Origin: Cylicocyclus nassatus
Taxonomy: Eukaryota > Nematoda > Chromadorea > Rhabditida > Strongylidae
DNA: 64,000 bases
Reading direction: 5' to 3'
NCBI GenBank assembly: GCA_958299035.1
Contig: CATQJL010000305.1
Location: 29,144,040 to 29,208,039 of the forward strand
A program made the translations under genes and the position numbers. Positions 24,556 through 36,058 of the stretch are shown here, piece by piece; position 1 is the first letter of the stretch; every line of letters begins with the position of its first letter. The notes beneath the pieces are model-generated. The model ran no database searches and was not told the DNA's origin. It was given only the letters and a program-made list of their open reading frames with translations.

Positions 24556-27329
24556 CATATCGAAGTGCGTAATCGTTCGGTCACAGCAAGTGCATGGTAA
24601 GAATCCCGTGGTGGTTTTTCTTAAATGTGTAAATCAGGGCATATGTGGGCAACGGTGTAGGATGAAGAGCGTTCGAAGAAGAGTTTTTACAGAGATAGGT
24701 GAATTGAATTTACATGAATTACTTACCGTCAAACAAACATACTTTCTAGTGGCATTATGATTAGCAAAACGAATAATCTTTGTAATCAGCATGTCTTGTT
24801 GCTTATATGAAAGTTTGCGCCAATTGAGGGGCTTTGATTTTTGAGCAACAATTGCGAGCATGCATGTTCGCAAGGACTCAGTTTGATGCACAATGCGTAC
24901 GTGAATTCACGAATGGTGGGAATGGACAGTTCTCCTCCCAGTAATTGCTTTCAATATTCTTCAAAGAATCTTTCGAATAAGAAGAGAATGACCAGTGGAG
25001 TTTGGAAAATTGCGCAAAGTCTACAGTCTCCTTACCGTAACTCTATGAAAAACACGCCACTGCGAGAAGCAACTGCAATAATCGTGACCAGCCTGTTAAA
25101 TAAGTCACGCAGGCAAAATATTCGACAATCCCTTCAATTTTCTTTTCCTCGCGGGTGTATTAATAGCATACAACCGCTGCAGCTTGGTGGCAGAAGCACT
25201 GAAGTCACGAAGCAACCGATACAGCGTAGACCACATGCCTGCGCACAAAAATTGAGTCTGCTGAGACGAAGAATATTGTAATAGGTTTCACTTGATGAGA
25301 TGAGCATAATGCTCCCTTCCGATTGGACATTTGGGTTCTGAAAGAAGTTGTGGAACTGCGCATTTTACGTGATCGAGCGAAATCGCGGCAACAACGGAAT
25401 GTCGCGCGAACAACAAAGTGGCCCGGGGTCTCGCAACAATCGCAAATTCGGTAATCAGATAGAGCTTGCAGATACAGATTGGTATTACGAAACTTTATCA
25501 AACATACTGAAAATGAGGGCTTTGATTTAGACAAAATAGTATTAAAGTGTGCAAAAAGTGTAGCATGTTGCTGAAGATGGAGTGATGCTGCAAGCATATC
25601 CGATAGAACTGTTTGCAGAAATGCTAAACAGATATGACTTATTCGGATAAGTCTTACAAAAAGGGGCTAAAAATGCAGGAAAATTCGTGGTATTATTAGG
25701 CTGGAAACTAAGTTTTGCAACTGTTTTCACAACTTCACTCTCTTTGGATGTGGCGCACTCAAACTTTGGCATTATGTAGAAGGCAATGTGAGCTACAAGT
25801 GAGCACAAATCGTCTAAATTTTGAACACGAAATAGAAAAGTTTCAGGAGTTTTTCGAAAACAAATGAAATTTGAGAAATTTTTGGGTTTCAAGCTAAAAT
25901 AAATCCTTTGGCAGCCTAGGCCATGCGCAGTAATCCGAATTCGTCTACAAATTATTGCTGGAGGTTGACTCCTTTGGTCTAGTAAGAAAGAAACAAAATT
26001 TAGGCTCATGTCGAGATTTGGCGTCCTCATAAATTCGAACGAGTCGATGTACGCAAGAGCTGCTGAGGACGATCGTCAGTGACTAAAGAGTCCGAAGCTC
26101 AAATTCCGCCGGGACTTTACACAGTATGATTATTTGACCCGCCAGACGCGAATATCATATTCATTTGTTGGATCAACGCCTTTTTGCTTGTTTAGGCTGA
26201 GACCCCATATCGTACACCTACAGTAATTCTACAAAAAAAACCCTTGTCACGCAACTTCACTACGGTTTTCGTGATCAGCATGTCGGATAACATCCCTATG
26301 CCAAGTTTCAGCCAAATCCGTCAAACTTTGAATTTTTCCCCTTCATACCATGCACCTACCGTAACCCTCACTGCGACGTCAGAATTTGGTAGGACAGCAA
26401 CTGCGCTTGTAGCTTACTTAATGACCAACGCAGTGGCAAAATTTGAGTGCGCCATGTTGAGTGAGAGGAAAGTTATGAGACCAGTTGCAAAACTTAGTTT
26501 CCAACCTAATACATGATTCAGTTACACCCTCCCTACTGCAATTTTTTTGTGAGACCTCTCAGAGCGGAAGGACTGCTCTTTCGCAAACAGTTAGTAAGTC
26601 GTGCAAAGAGAGGTTTCCGGTCGTTTTCGTGACTTCAGTGTTTCTGCCACCAGGCTGCGACGGTTGCATACTAATAATACACTCGCGAGGAGAAGAAAAT
26701 TAAAAGGATCTGAATTGTCGAATAAATGCCTTGCCTTGCGTGGGTTATCTAATATGTTACTGTATTTGCCTCTCACAGTGGCGTGTTCTTTCATAGGTTA
26801 CGGCAGACAGGCTTTAGACTTGTTTTCCAAAGTTCACCTGCCACTGTCTTTATTCGAGAGATTCTTCGAAGATCACTTATTGACAGGAGTTACTGGGATG
26901 ATTTATGCCGATTTCCACCTTTCATGAATTCATGTACGCAATGTGCACCAAATTGCGTCTGCGTAGATCCATGCTCACAATTGTTGCTCAATATTTAGAG
27001 CCCCTCAAGTGGCGAAATTTTGCTCATATAAGCGACAAGACATGCTGATCATAATCGCTCTGCGGATCATAATCTCACTATAGGGTCTCTTTGTTTGACG
27101 GTAAGTGATTCATGTATATTTTCTAAGTTTACCTTTCCTTTTTCTTCACTATAAAGAGACATGGTTTTCCCTATAGAACATTTGAAAAGTCTTCTATCGA
27201 ACGCCCTTTATCCTAAACAGTTTCTTACATTATGCGCTGAGTTTACATTCAAAAAAACACCACCACAGAATGCAACGGGTTCCTACCATGCACTCTACTG
27301 TGACCGAATCGATAACAGCACTTCGATAT
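24556..27329. mobile_element. Large palindromic foldback element (copy 2)
   Basis: Second-copy equivalent of 12858-15630, nearly identical; I noticed only three differences over 2.8 kb (near 25625, 26230 and 26782). Confidence 0.75.
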
Positions 27330-27375
27330 ATTAGGTTGATTCATAATTAATGCACTTTTTTCTCACCTCTTCTTC

Positions 27376-28082
27376 TAACAAGGGAACGATACTCGGTGTC
27401 CGTGGCCTTTTGAAATGAGATGTATATCATTACACTCGTCTTGGAACGCTGATTCCAAATCTTACTTCCGTTTCTGCTAATCGCTCCAAAGATGTCATCA
27501 TGGATCGCGCAGAGTTTGGCTGCCCAGTGAAAATTTGTCGGAGCGCCAATGGCATAGGTGCGTTGTGGTCTAGTGGTTAGTTCGATAGCCTCATGAGCTG
27601 ATGCAGCTCTAGGTTCGAGTCCTTTTTTGTTTTTTAGTTTTGCGCTGCCTCAATCAAACTTCTTTCACATCCTCAAGTTAAGTGAACGCTCTTACTCTTG
27701 AAAAAATGTGGAATTTTGGAAAAAATCACTACTGTTTGCGCTAAAATGTATTCAATGGTCATAATTCGAGTAAACTTTCTCGAACAAGTTCAATTGAGAC
27801 AAAAGTAATGCGAAAGTAAGAACGCAAAGGATTTGAACCTACATCAACTTATGAGGCTATCGCACTAACCATTAGACCAGAACGTGGTCGCAGTAGAGGC
27901 CGTTCCAATGACCATATTTCCCTTAAGCGGCCAAACTTGGATCGAAATCCCTTCATAACTTCTTTCAGAGAAACGTTTAGCAGAAACGGAAATCAGATTC
28001 GGAATCAGCGTTCGAAAACGAGTGTAATGGTGTACATCTCGTCTCAAAAAGCCACGGACATTGAGTATCGTTTCCTTGTTAG
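27376..28082. mobile_element. Family E foldback MITE, intact (E2)
   Basis: Complete 707 bp version of the element truncated at 16224. Left end TAACAAGGGAACGATACTCG, right end the reverse complement of CTAACAAGGAAACGATACTC. Inverted arms hold facing tRNA-like modules, with box B GGTTCGAGTCC at 27612-27622 on the plus strand and GGTTCAAATCC on the minus strand at 27829-27839. The outer arm regions (GTGTCCGTGGCCTTTTGA and the match ending 28062) are highly complementary. This is the best reference copy of the family in the window. Confidence 0.85.
27566..27628 (+). promoter_or_regulatory. tRNA-like internal Pol III promoter (copy 2)
   Basis: Same box A (TGGTCTAGTGG), box B (GGTTCGAGTCC, 27612-27622) and following T run as at 15867-15929, here inside the intact foldback element. 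Activity is inferred from motif matches only. Confidence 0.55.
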
Positions 28083-29396
28083 GTGGTCCTGTATTTGGAA
28101 ACCTCAGAATTCGCTGAAACTCGGACCACGAGGGTTATTTTACTTGCTGATTGCAAAACGATGCTCTTATGCTTTATAGATCTTTTTATGCTTACTGTAC
28201 GTATACGATAATGGGTCAAACAGCAATGTGCTAGTATTTTGCATGACGAGCCTAATTGACGTTGTTAACGAATATCATGTTATGCGAACAGCGGACGCTT
28301 GATAACGACCCCTCTCCCCTCCCTGATTCCTCAATACGACCCCTCAGGTGTGGCATGCCATACCCCACGCTTGAACCTGGTTGCGACCCTCATTCTCACA
28401 CCTCGAAACGAAGCCGACAACAAAAATTGCATAAATAACAGAAAGAGGCTGATATCCATATCTATGTGATCATTCAGACTTTTTACTCGGAAGGATACAA
28501 ATCAGCACCATTGCTCAAAAATTTGCTTATATGAAAAATGTCTTAATTTTTGTTCTCTTCTTTTACTCACATCTCGCACGTGCGCTAGCAACGAGTACTT
28601 GGCATAGCAGCTCTGTCATCTTCTGCTTTCTTCGCACCACTGTGTTTCTTTTCAACATCCACGCGCTTAATCCTTTTTGATTCTTCGAGTGCTCAGAGGT
28701 ATTCTTGAGGGCCAAACTATTCTTTTTTGATCTTTTCCTTTTGTGCTGGTTTCCTTCTGAAATTAATGCAAAGATGAGCTATAAAATTTTTGAACTTTAC
28801 CGATTCACTCCATTTTCGTTGAATCTGACCAAATCTAAATCGTTGATTTTCTTTTTATTTTTTCTGTCTTTCCACTTAAATTGTACCCAATTCAGTATCG
28901 TAATCAATAACTTTGCTTCCAACTCTTTTTTCCTATTAAGTTGGCTAAAAAATAAGTTCGTTTTTGCATACAAATCATCATAAAAAATTTTCTTGTTGTT
29001 TTCAATCTATGATTCTTTGTGGGAAAATAGTTCGAAGCTTCCTTCATCACATATCAGATAATCAGGATTTTCTATCATCAATGAAGACAGTCATGCCTCA
29101 ACATGGCAAAATTTCCAAAAGCTAAATTCTTTAACTTCCTAAGCTTCGTTTACATGCTGTAATGGATGTAAAACACAGCAGTTTGGTGTTTGGATACAGA
29201 GGAGTTTTTCCTGTTTAGTGAACAAGAAAAAGAACTGTGATCTGCCAGTTTGAAAATGTTTCACTAGGGAAACCAAATTTCCTCATTTTTGCGCATTACG
29301 AGAAAGTTGCGCTTTTTCACTTCTTTGGTCTACAACATTTGTAAGAGCTGAAAAAGCGACCGAACTTATTTATTAGCCAACCTAATATCTAAAGCT
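28083..29396. other. Flank right of the tandem duplication, no gene recognised
   Basis: AT-rich DNA following the intact family E foldback. A C-rich patch at 28300-28400 (ACGACCCCTC words) resembles the interior of the hAT-type element at 44941 but has no clear ends. The hydrophobic open frame near 28705-28983 is biased to F, L and S because of T-rich composition and is not convincing. Confidence 0.5.
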
Positions 29397-30965
29397 ATGC
29401 CTGCAAAAAATACAAACTCACAGCGCAAAGATTTAGAGACTGTTCAAGAAGATCTTCAGAGTAAACCTGTTAGTTTCCACCAGCTTGGCTTAGTTTCACT
29501 GAAAAGCCATGGTTGTCTGCCGGTCATGAATGAATCCTGCAGCCTTTCAAAAAATTGTTGGATGAACATATCGGAGGTGCGCGATAGAGTGATCGTAACA
29601 AAGGGCGCAATAAAATCACATTCTCGAACGAGATTCTATCGCGCTTAGATGAGCTTGGTAATGGGGCGGTTGAAAGAGACAGAAGCAAAGCCATTGCAGG
29701 CCTGCCCGAACATGCTAAAAGGGATGTCCTATCCTTTGCGGTCTAAACGCCTTAACGATATCGAACAGAAAGTACGTGAAAATCTTGACACGTTAGATAT
29801 CGAGTGCAAACCTGTAAAGGTTTTCCGAATGGGTTGTAGAGTGACTAACAGGCGTGTGAAAATTGAATTACCCACAAGAAATTATAGGTCCTCCGCCTTT
29901 TTTCGGGCCCGACTGCTCCGAGACTCTCCAATATTTGAGGGGGTCTACATTAGCAGGAGCATGACGGCTCCAGAAAGGGAACGTGAGCGTGGTCTTCGCA
30001 AAGAGGCTAGGAAGATGAATCAGAAAAGGAGTTTTGAGGAGAGATCATGGTTTATCAAGGAGAGCTTGTTCCAATGAGCTCGCTCTCGCAAAGCAGAGGG
30101 TCTCCCTTACAAGCTTCACGTAATTCTCTTCGCCACCTCAAACAACATGCTAGGAAAACTGAGTTCCTGAGCTAGGCGACTTTCTCAAATGCTATCTGTT
30201 AAGTGCAAGATCATTACAAAATAAATTATCTCATTTGCACCATTTTCTTTTCCCTAAAACTCCTGATTTCTTTTTGCTACCAAGATGTTATCTCTCAAGA
30301 GAACCGATGCAGAAATTTTGTCTGGTTTATCGCGCTTACTTTTTCACTTCGAACTTGAGGCAAGGAGCTGTATTAAAGCAGAATCTATAAGTGTGATTAC
30401 TGCCCTTCAAAGTGGTAGCAAAGGGTTTGAGCACACAATATTTTGCCCTGTACAGTAGAGAAGCAAAAATGACTAAGACGTCGTCGAAGCAAATTTTCGA
30501 TGCAATCTATTAGCAATCGCTAAGGAGCTTGTTGTAAATGATTCCCAATGACACTAAATAGATAATCTAAAAAGTATTTTTTTGCATCACTAAAAAACCC
30601 ACTTAGCTCCTCTGGATAAAAGTAATGTCATCAAATCAATGATTCACTTTAGAAATCATAATCGGCTAAAAATCTGATAAAAGAAAAAAGTAGCTCCTCT
30701 GGATAAAAGTATTGTCATCAAATCAACGATTCACTTCAGAAATCATAATCGGCTAAAAATCTGATCAAAGAAAAAAGTTTACGAAACATTTGCCATAACC
30801 GAATATTCTATTTGGATGAAGATGGGCAGAATGGAGTTCCGAGTCATGAAGCTTACAGAAACGCATATGATCTTATGGCCTCAAAGAAATTAAAATATGA
30901 GTGCAAAAGAAAGCTAGTACTCGCTTTTGTGAGCAAAAAGCCAAATTTTTTACCGTCTCTGGTGT
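29397..30965 (+). pseudogene. Decayed LINE: ORF1 C-terminus, endonuclease start and linker
   Basis: Reading frames must be switched several times, so this is a dead element. A frame from 29630 gives ERDRSKAIAGLPEHAKRDVL, the usual 'ER.RSIVI.GLPE' segment of nematode LINE ORF1. From 29740 another frame gives CKPVKVFRMGCR then VKIELP, ARLLRDSPIFEGVYISRSMT and ERERERGLRKEARKMN, the conserved C-terminal half. At about 30050 a one-base shift gives YQGELVPMSS, the usual ORF1 end. At 30205-30261, ARSLQNKLSHLHHFLFPKT is the hallmark beginning of the apurinic-like endonuclease of CR1/Jockey-type LINEs. Near 30835-30955, SHEAYRNAYDLMASKKLKYE and KPNFLP resemble the linker before the reverse transcriptase. 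No catalytic reverse-transcriptase motif follows. The family assignment rests on remembered consensus motifs. Confidence 0.75.
30604..30777. repeat. Tandem duplication of an 87 bp unit
   Basis: Two adjacent 87-base copies (30604-30690 and 30691-30777) beginning TAGCTCCTCTGGATAAAAGT and ending AGAAAAAAG. They differ at about four positions. The repeat lies inside the decayed LINE, between the endonuclease start and the linker-like part, so it arose after the element died. Confidence 0.95.
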
Positions 30966-32639
30966 GAGTTCAAAACAAGCATCATGCGAGATAATTATAG
31001 TGTAAGCTTGTTACATGTTTTGACATAAATTCACAGCATGTCATCAAAAGCCACGAATTTCGGAAAGGAATAAATCTGGGCGTTCATTCATTAAGCCTCG
31101 AGCCAAGTAAGTATTTGCATCTGCGATACTTTATTTAGAAAACGTGAGATTTTTTGACTCTAACTTTTCGGTAAAAAAGTATTCTTGAGCACCATTTTCT
31201 TAAAAATACCATTCGATTTTGAGTATTGCAAAATTCAATTAATGGCAATGCGATTGAATTAATTCAATGATTGTTGTATGATTAAACAAAGACTTCCTAC
31301 GTCGATTGGCAAAATCATCTAGAAGCTCAAAAGCATCGTAAACTTGTCATTTGACACACTTGGTCACAAGCAACGGACACACTTTAGTCACGAGTTGCGG
31401 ACTTGGTTCAAGGATTGACACAAGTTTTTTGCTACGGTAACTGTCAAAAGATTTTCTTTATCTAAATCTTCAAAGCTGATTACACATAATAGATTAAAAG
31501 AAGTATTCACATATGACTGATACAGGACTTCATTTATAAGTGTAAAAAAAGAAATTGTGTCCGTGTCGATCATTCCGCCCTCGTTTTCTCGCTTCAAATG
31601 TTGTAGGCTTGCCTTCCACAAATATTCCTAGCGAGGCCACAGGGTAAGCCCTCAGCAGAATCCATTATAGTCACATAACTTAACCCTATTTTACAAGTCT
31701 TTAGAATGCTGAGAAAAGGTATTATGTGAGAGGTAAAACAAAATGTTGACCTTTCCTTTTCTGGTATCTTAGTACAGTCTTTATCCAAAAAGGTGCATTT
31801 CTATTATAAGTAAATTCCTAAGTTAACAATAAATTTCGTTCTTTTCACAATTTTATTGCTTTGCTTCATGGCCAGCAGAGAGACACTCACGTGTGAACTT
31901 TACGATCCTCTAGTGAGCAAGACAGCTTCGCTTCATGCAGAGTTGAGAGCATGCAGATTGGAGTACAAAAGTTCTTGTATGTAATGCAAAAATTCCGACA
32001 TTGAGTGATCACTGGAGCGACTTCCTCTTCAACTTGTCCTCTCCTCTTTGCTAGAGTCCGCAAAAACAAACTAGTACTGGCTTTTGAGAAAAACGCATTT
32101 CAATTAGATAGGTGTGCTCAAGGGAAAAATCGTGAAATTAAAGCGGCAAAGGCGTAATCGCTTCACAAAGGACTATTTGCCACCTTCGTCCAAGCCCTGG
32201 CTCACATTTCTGACAACCCTACAAATTCTATTCGTAAACTTCTATCACTGTTGTGTTTGCGAGTTAAAAGTACCTCAAATGCTTTTGTAAAGCGCATGAT
32301 TATCTTTTTCAGACGAATTCAAACTTTTGAGAAAGCAAACGGAATGTAAGAGGCTATAAATTTCTTAAAATGGTGCTAACACATTTTCGGGCTAACCTAA
32401 TATTTTCACGGAAGCGAATGGTCTCTGCATCTCAGTATTTTTCGTGAATTGAAGAAACCGCAGACGTAGATGTCATACGGGTAGGAAAAATTCAGTGGTA
32501 TAGGCTTTAACAAAGGTATCCGCATCTTGAAATTCGGCGTATGACAACCAACGGCGTTCGGATGTCCGCAAACGCTCCACCCAACGTACACTGGGGGGGG
32601 GGGGATACCAGGGGCGTTATTTATCAATCTCCTATATAA
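30966..32639. other. No gene recognised
   Basis: AT-rich DNA after the LINE remnant. Minus-strand open frames at 31388-31621 (QHLKRENEGGMIDTDTISFF) and 31594-31788 are the most protein-like, but match nothing I know and have no convincing splice context. Nothing else stands out. Confidence 0.45.
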
Positions 32640-32647
32640 GTAGGGAT

Positions 32648-33020
32648 CAGTGGCCCCAGGATTTCGGCTCGGGGGAGGGGGGCGCGGCAAAAAAGTTTTT
32701 CAAATGAAGGTGCGTGGCGTCAGCCACGCACTCCGAAAAAATTTTAGGGGGGCTTCTCAAATTTTGCCTGCCTCCAACTCCTAAAATCTGGAAAAAGGGG
32801 GCGTGGCGTCAGCCACGCCCCCGAAAAAATTTTTTTATAAGGCTAATTTGAATTTTTAAAAAATTTTAAATATTATTTTAATTGTTTACAAAAATGAACA
32901 AGTCATTTGCACATTTTTATAACTCATGTAAGTAACTTTCAAAAATTTCGCGAACCCGTTCTCGGGGGGGGGGGGGGCGCGCCCCCCCCCCCGCTCCCCC
33001 CCCCCCTCGGTACGCCACTG
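32648..33020. mobile_element. hAT-type MITE with perfect 8 bp target duplication
   Basis: Begins CAGTGG and ends GGTACGCCACTG, with identical GTAGGGAT on both sides (32640-32647 and 33021-33028). Eight-base duplications and CAG...CTG ends are characteristic of hAT transposons. The 373 bp interior has two hairpins (GCGTGGCGTCAGCCACGC type) and a striking G run followed by C runs at 32965-33006 that can pair with each other. There is no coding capacity. The intact duplication suggests a younger insertion than the related copy at 12247. Confidence 0.9.
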
Positions 33021-33103
33021 GTAGGGATTCCTGTACAGGTAACAGCCCGTACAGGCGCGGGCACTGCGCCCGCGATACACGAATTATTATCGAACATGGT
33101 CGA

Positions 33104-33213
33104 TCTGGCAAGTTTGGCCATATCGGGCACGGCAGTTAAGCAGCACAGCCCTACCCGTCGAGATTGGGCTCTGCTGCCCTACTGCCATGCCCGATATAGC
33201 CAAACTTGCCAGA
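33104..33213. repeat. 110-base hairpin, 48 bp arms
   Basis: Arms 33104-33151 and 33166-33213 are inverted complements with roughly six mismatches, around a 14-base loop (TACCCGTCGAGATT). Weaker pairing continues outward (ATGGTCGA against GGACCACAT). Just before it are smaller GC-rich stems, CTGTACAG...CTGTACGG and CGCGGGCACTGCGCCCGCG (33056-33074). It could be a foldback mini-element or a structured RNA; the size is like a small-RNA precursor, but nothing shows transcription. Confidence 0.8.
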
Positions 33214-33239
33214 ACGGACCACATTTTGAAGTTTGATGA

Positions 33240-34915
33240 ATTACGGGATTCCCCCTTTTCGGACACTAGTTAATAAGGGCCCGAACAGCGAGTTGGAGGT
33301 TGATAAATACCGCCCCTAAGCGTCAACATGCAGCACATTCTTGCAAACGTCCCGAAGGTGTTCCTACGCTCCTTTCACGTGGACTGTGCCAAATCAAAGC
33401 TTAGTAAGGGTTTCTACTGCTAACTAGTGTAGCTATATCTTGATCCTCATAGAACTGGAAATTTATTGAAAGGAAAACGGGAAGAGTCAAAAAAAATAAA
33501 AACGCTATCCCACTTTCTTTCAATTTTCCTGCCAAGTCCCACCAAAGCTACTGTGTACTACTGCAACAGCGAATTGCACCAATTTCTAATCACAACGTTG
33601 TTTGCATGACATTCGTTTCTCAACCGCGTTTCTAGTGGTCTGGTCTGGTTTCCACTTCCTGTTATCCTGTATGGTCCCTTTACATCAGACACGACCTAGT
33701 CTCAAAAGGCTTTCCTCTACTAATACTACAGTATCAGTGTGCAAAGCCAACTTGCATCCTCATTGGGCTGGCGGGGTGTTACTTGCAGAGACTCATTGCC
33801 CTGCCGAGGATGCCCAGAATCAAGTAAGAGGATGGCACTCAGTCGCTAGAAACGACTCCCACCTCCTGGCTATTGTTTCAATAAGACCCTCCAGAACTAC
33901 TGCACACCTAAGATAGACATATTTGAAGGCCTCACCAAGCATAACGAGTAATGTTATCCATAATTAACGGGTCCAATAACCCTTGTGGACCACGATGTGC
34001 GGATTTCGAAGTTTACAAATACTGGGAAATGGGTGAAATGGTCATTGTCGAAAATGATTAACTTTGTTGCTAAGGTGGACTTACTATCTCTTTTGGCATT
34101 CAATACAAAACACTACTCCTCCTTTGCCTACCCCAGAAATCCCGCTTCAAAAAACCTAGAAAAAAAGTGGAATTAAAGGCCAATAAGAATCTCCTTTTCC
34201 CCATTTTTCGCTTCTGATGGCTATAATTTCCAGCTATTTCTTACAGAAGAATGGTCAAAATTCAAAGTGGTCAACCTCAGTAAGCCGTATACCGTTATCC
34301 ATGGGGGACTTGTCATATATCCGCCTTCGCTATCTGCCTATCGGCCTTTTACACGAAGTTAAGGTCCTCGAGTCCGTCGTCTGCCGCCGCCCATCTTAAG
34401 TAATCGTCGCCCAGCTAGATGAAGCTAGAAGTTAAGTTGGACGCAAAGCGCAGTTTCAAGGGGACTATTTGCAGCATTTGCAAGTGTTCACTGGGTAGGG
34501 TCGATTAACATTGGAGGACACGCACGGTAAGCCGTTCCTTGTACCGTTGCAGCCACCATATTTTGAACGATGTTACGTTAGGGCCGGGCTCAGCACAGTT
34601 ATCAACTTATATATAGAAACTGCCGTCTAAGCGGGAGCGCAAAAAGTTTTTTCATTCCCTCCACAAACCCATACATCAAGCTGGATGTGGAGGTGCCTGT
34701 GTAAAATTTGGCTGGCTATGGTCTTGGCTGTGAAACATGAGGAATGAACTGCGATACGTTTTTCGAGTCGATTTCCAGTCAGTGCACGTCATTCTGTATC
34801 TCTGAGTCAAGTAACTGCTGAATTGTAGGGCAGCAGAACGTCAACAAAAAGTTGTTTGCATATTTAATTGTGGTTTATGATCTACTTAACAAACGTAAAC
34901 TTTACCTACATCGCA
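33240..34915. other. More balanced-composition DNA, no gene recognised
   Basis: Less AT-rich than its surroundings. A plus-strand open frame at 33602-33916 (contains HPHWAGGVLLAETHCPAEDA) is the most protein-like stretch but matches no family I recognise and has no clear splice sites. Smaller frames at 33985 and 34217 are unremarkable. Confidence 0.4.
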
Positions 34916-34919
34916 TACG

Positions 34920-35196
34920 TCGATCTTCAAGAGAGCAAGGCCTCGGACATAGTTTACGCGGTTTCGTCGCCTCGCGATTTGCACGAGAGACAAGTGTTAC
35001 GAGTTCATTGCATTCCGATCACCTTGCATTTCAGTTGTGATAGTCAATCACGATTAATCGTTTCGGAAAACTGTCACAACCGAAATGCACGAGATTGGCA
35101 TGCACTGGACTCGTAGTAGCTGTCTTGTTAAAAGAATCGCGAGGCGTTGGACAGGAACGGGAAAAAACGTGAACTATGCTTGAGGTCTAAGATGGT
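34920..35196. repeat. Foldback, ~110 bp imperfect arms
   Basis: Left-arm landmarks CATAGTTTACG, CCTCGCGATT, ACGAGTTCA, GCATTTCAGTTGTGATAG (34948-35041) are mirrored by CTGTCACAACCGAAATGC, TGGACTCGT, AATCGCGAGG, CGTGAACTATG (35071-35190). The centre is near 35058. It has no coding content and is probably a small palindromic element. Confidence 0.75.
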
Positions 35197-35783
35197 TGTT
35201 CGAAAAGAGCGTGTGATTTGGTTAACAGTATTTTGTAGCTTTCTTCTTGACCTCTTCTTTCAACTAGAGATAGTTTCCATCTAGGGTGTGGCGAACGATT
35301 CCATTTTCGCAATATTGATACAGTATCACTGTACCGGATTGACAATATCACTTGACCGGGCTGACGAAATACCGATGAGTACCTGCGATGATTCTGAGTT
35401 TCGCTCCTCTCTTCATTTCTTGTCAACTTTTTTTGCTCTACCGCTATACTGTCGAACCTACGTATCATTCCGTAGCGAGCAGGGTTTCTCTCGTCTTCAG
35501 CTGAAGGCAAGCTCCAGCTTCAAGACGGCGGTACCCACCGTACCTGTCGAGCGAATCAAGGAGATGTTACGCTGTGTTTAGAAGATGGATGTCTAAAAAC
35601 TGGCATCATGGAGCAAATGTAAAATACCAAGCGCGCTATGCGTTGTACTATAGATCACAAATAACTGTGTTTCCGTTTGCACAGGATTCCGGCGCGTGCC
35701 AGCGCGAGGCGAGTGCCGACGCCGTGGGGTGGGTTGCGGCAGGTACCGGCGAGTTCGAGTCTGAAGCTTGCCTAAGCCGAAAG

Positions 35784-35836
35784 CGCTGCAGATTGTGGCG
35801 CGTAACTTAAAAAGTTACGCGCCACAATCTGCAGCG
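35784..35836. repeat. Perfect 25 bp hairpin with 3-base loop
   Basis: Arms 35784-35808 (CGCTGCAGATTGTGGCGCGT plus AACTT) and 35812-35836 are exact reverse complements with an AAA loop. Being perfect and almost loop-free, it is unlikely to be chance. It may be a recent foldback made by template switching, a recombination joint, or a cloning or assembly artefact. GC-rich single-copy sequence lies on its left only. Confidence 0.95.
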
Positions 35837-36058
35837 TTAAAAAGTGTCGTGTCTAAATTTCTTTTAAAGTAGAATTTGATGGGTGAAACAGATGATGAGA
35901 GAGGGGGGGTTGACGGTCGGGGCCAATACATAACTCTACACCATAAATGACACATCGTAAAATCTGGAGGAGGTATGTCCGCGTTGCTTGCTTTTGCTCC
36001 GGCGTGCCTCGGAGGCGAGAATAGTATTCCAGCTATCTTCTAATAGGAACACCTAGAG

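Larger units (their letters stand above)
16225..27923. repeat. Tandem duplication, copy 2 (11,699 bp)
   Basis: Second direct copy of 4528-16224. The last shared bases are ATTTCCCT, after which the sequence continues into TAAGCGG and the rest of a foldback element that copy 1 lacks. Differences by eye are about 25-30 substitutions plus single-repeat-length indels, or about 0.2-0.3 percent, spread evenly rather than clustered. None restores a long open frame, and both copies carry the same internal transposon insertions, so those insertions predate the duplication. Confidence 0.97.

Noticed and set aside
28280..28400. Another copy of the hAT-type element of 44941 (ACGACCCCTC words)
   Set aside because: Only C-rich words are shared; ends and a target duplication could not be found.
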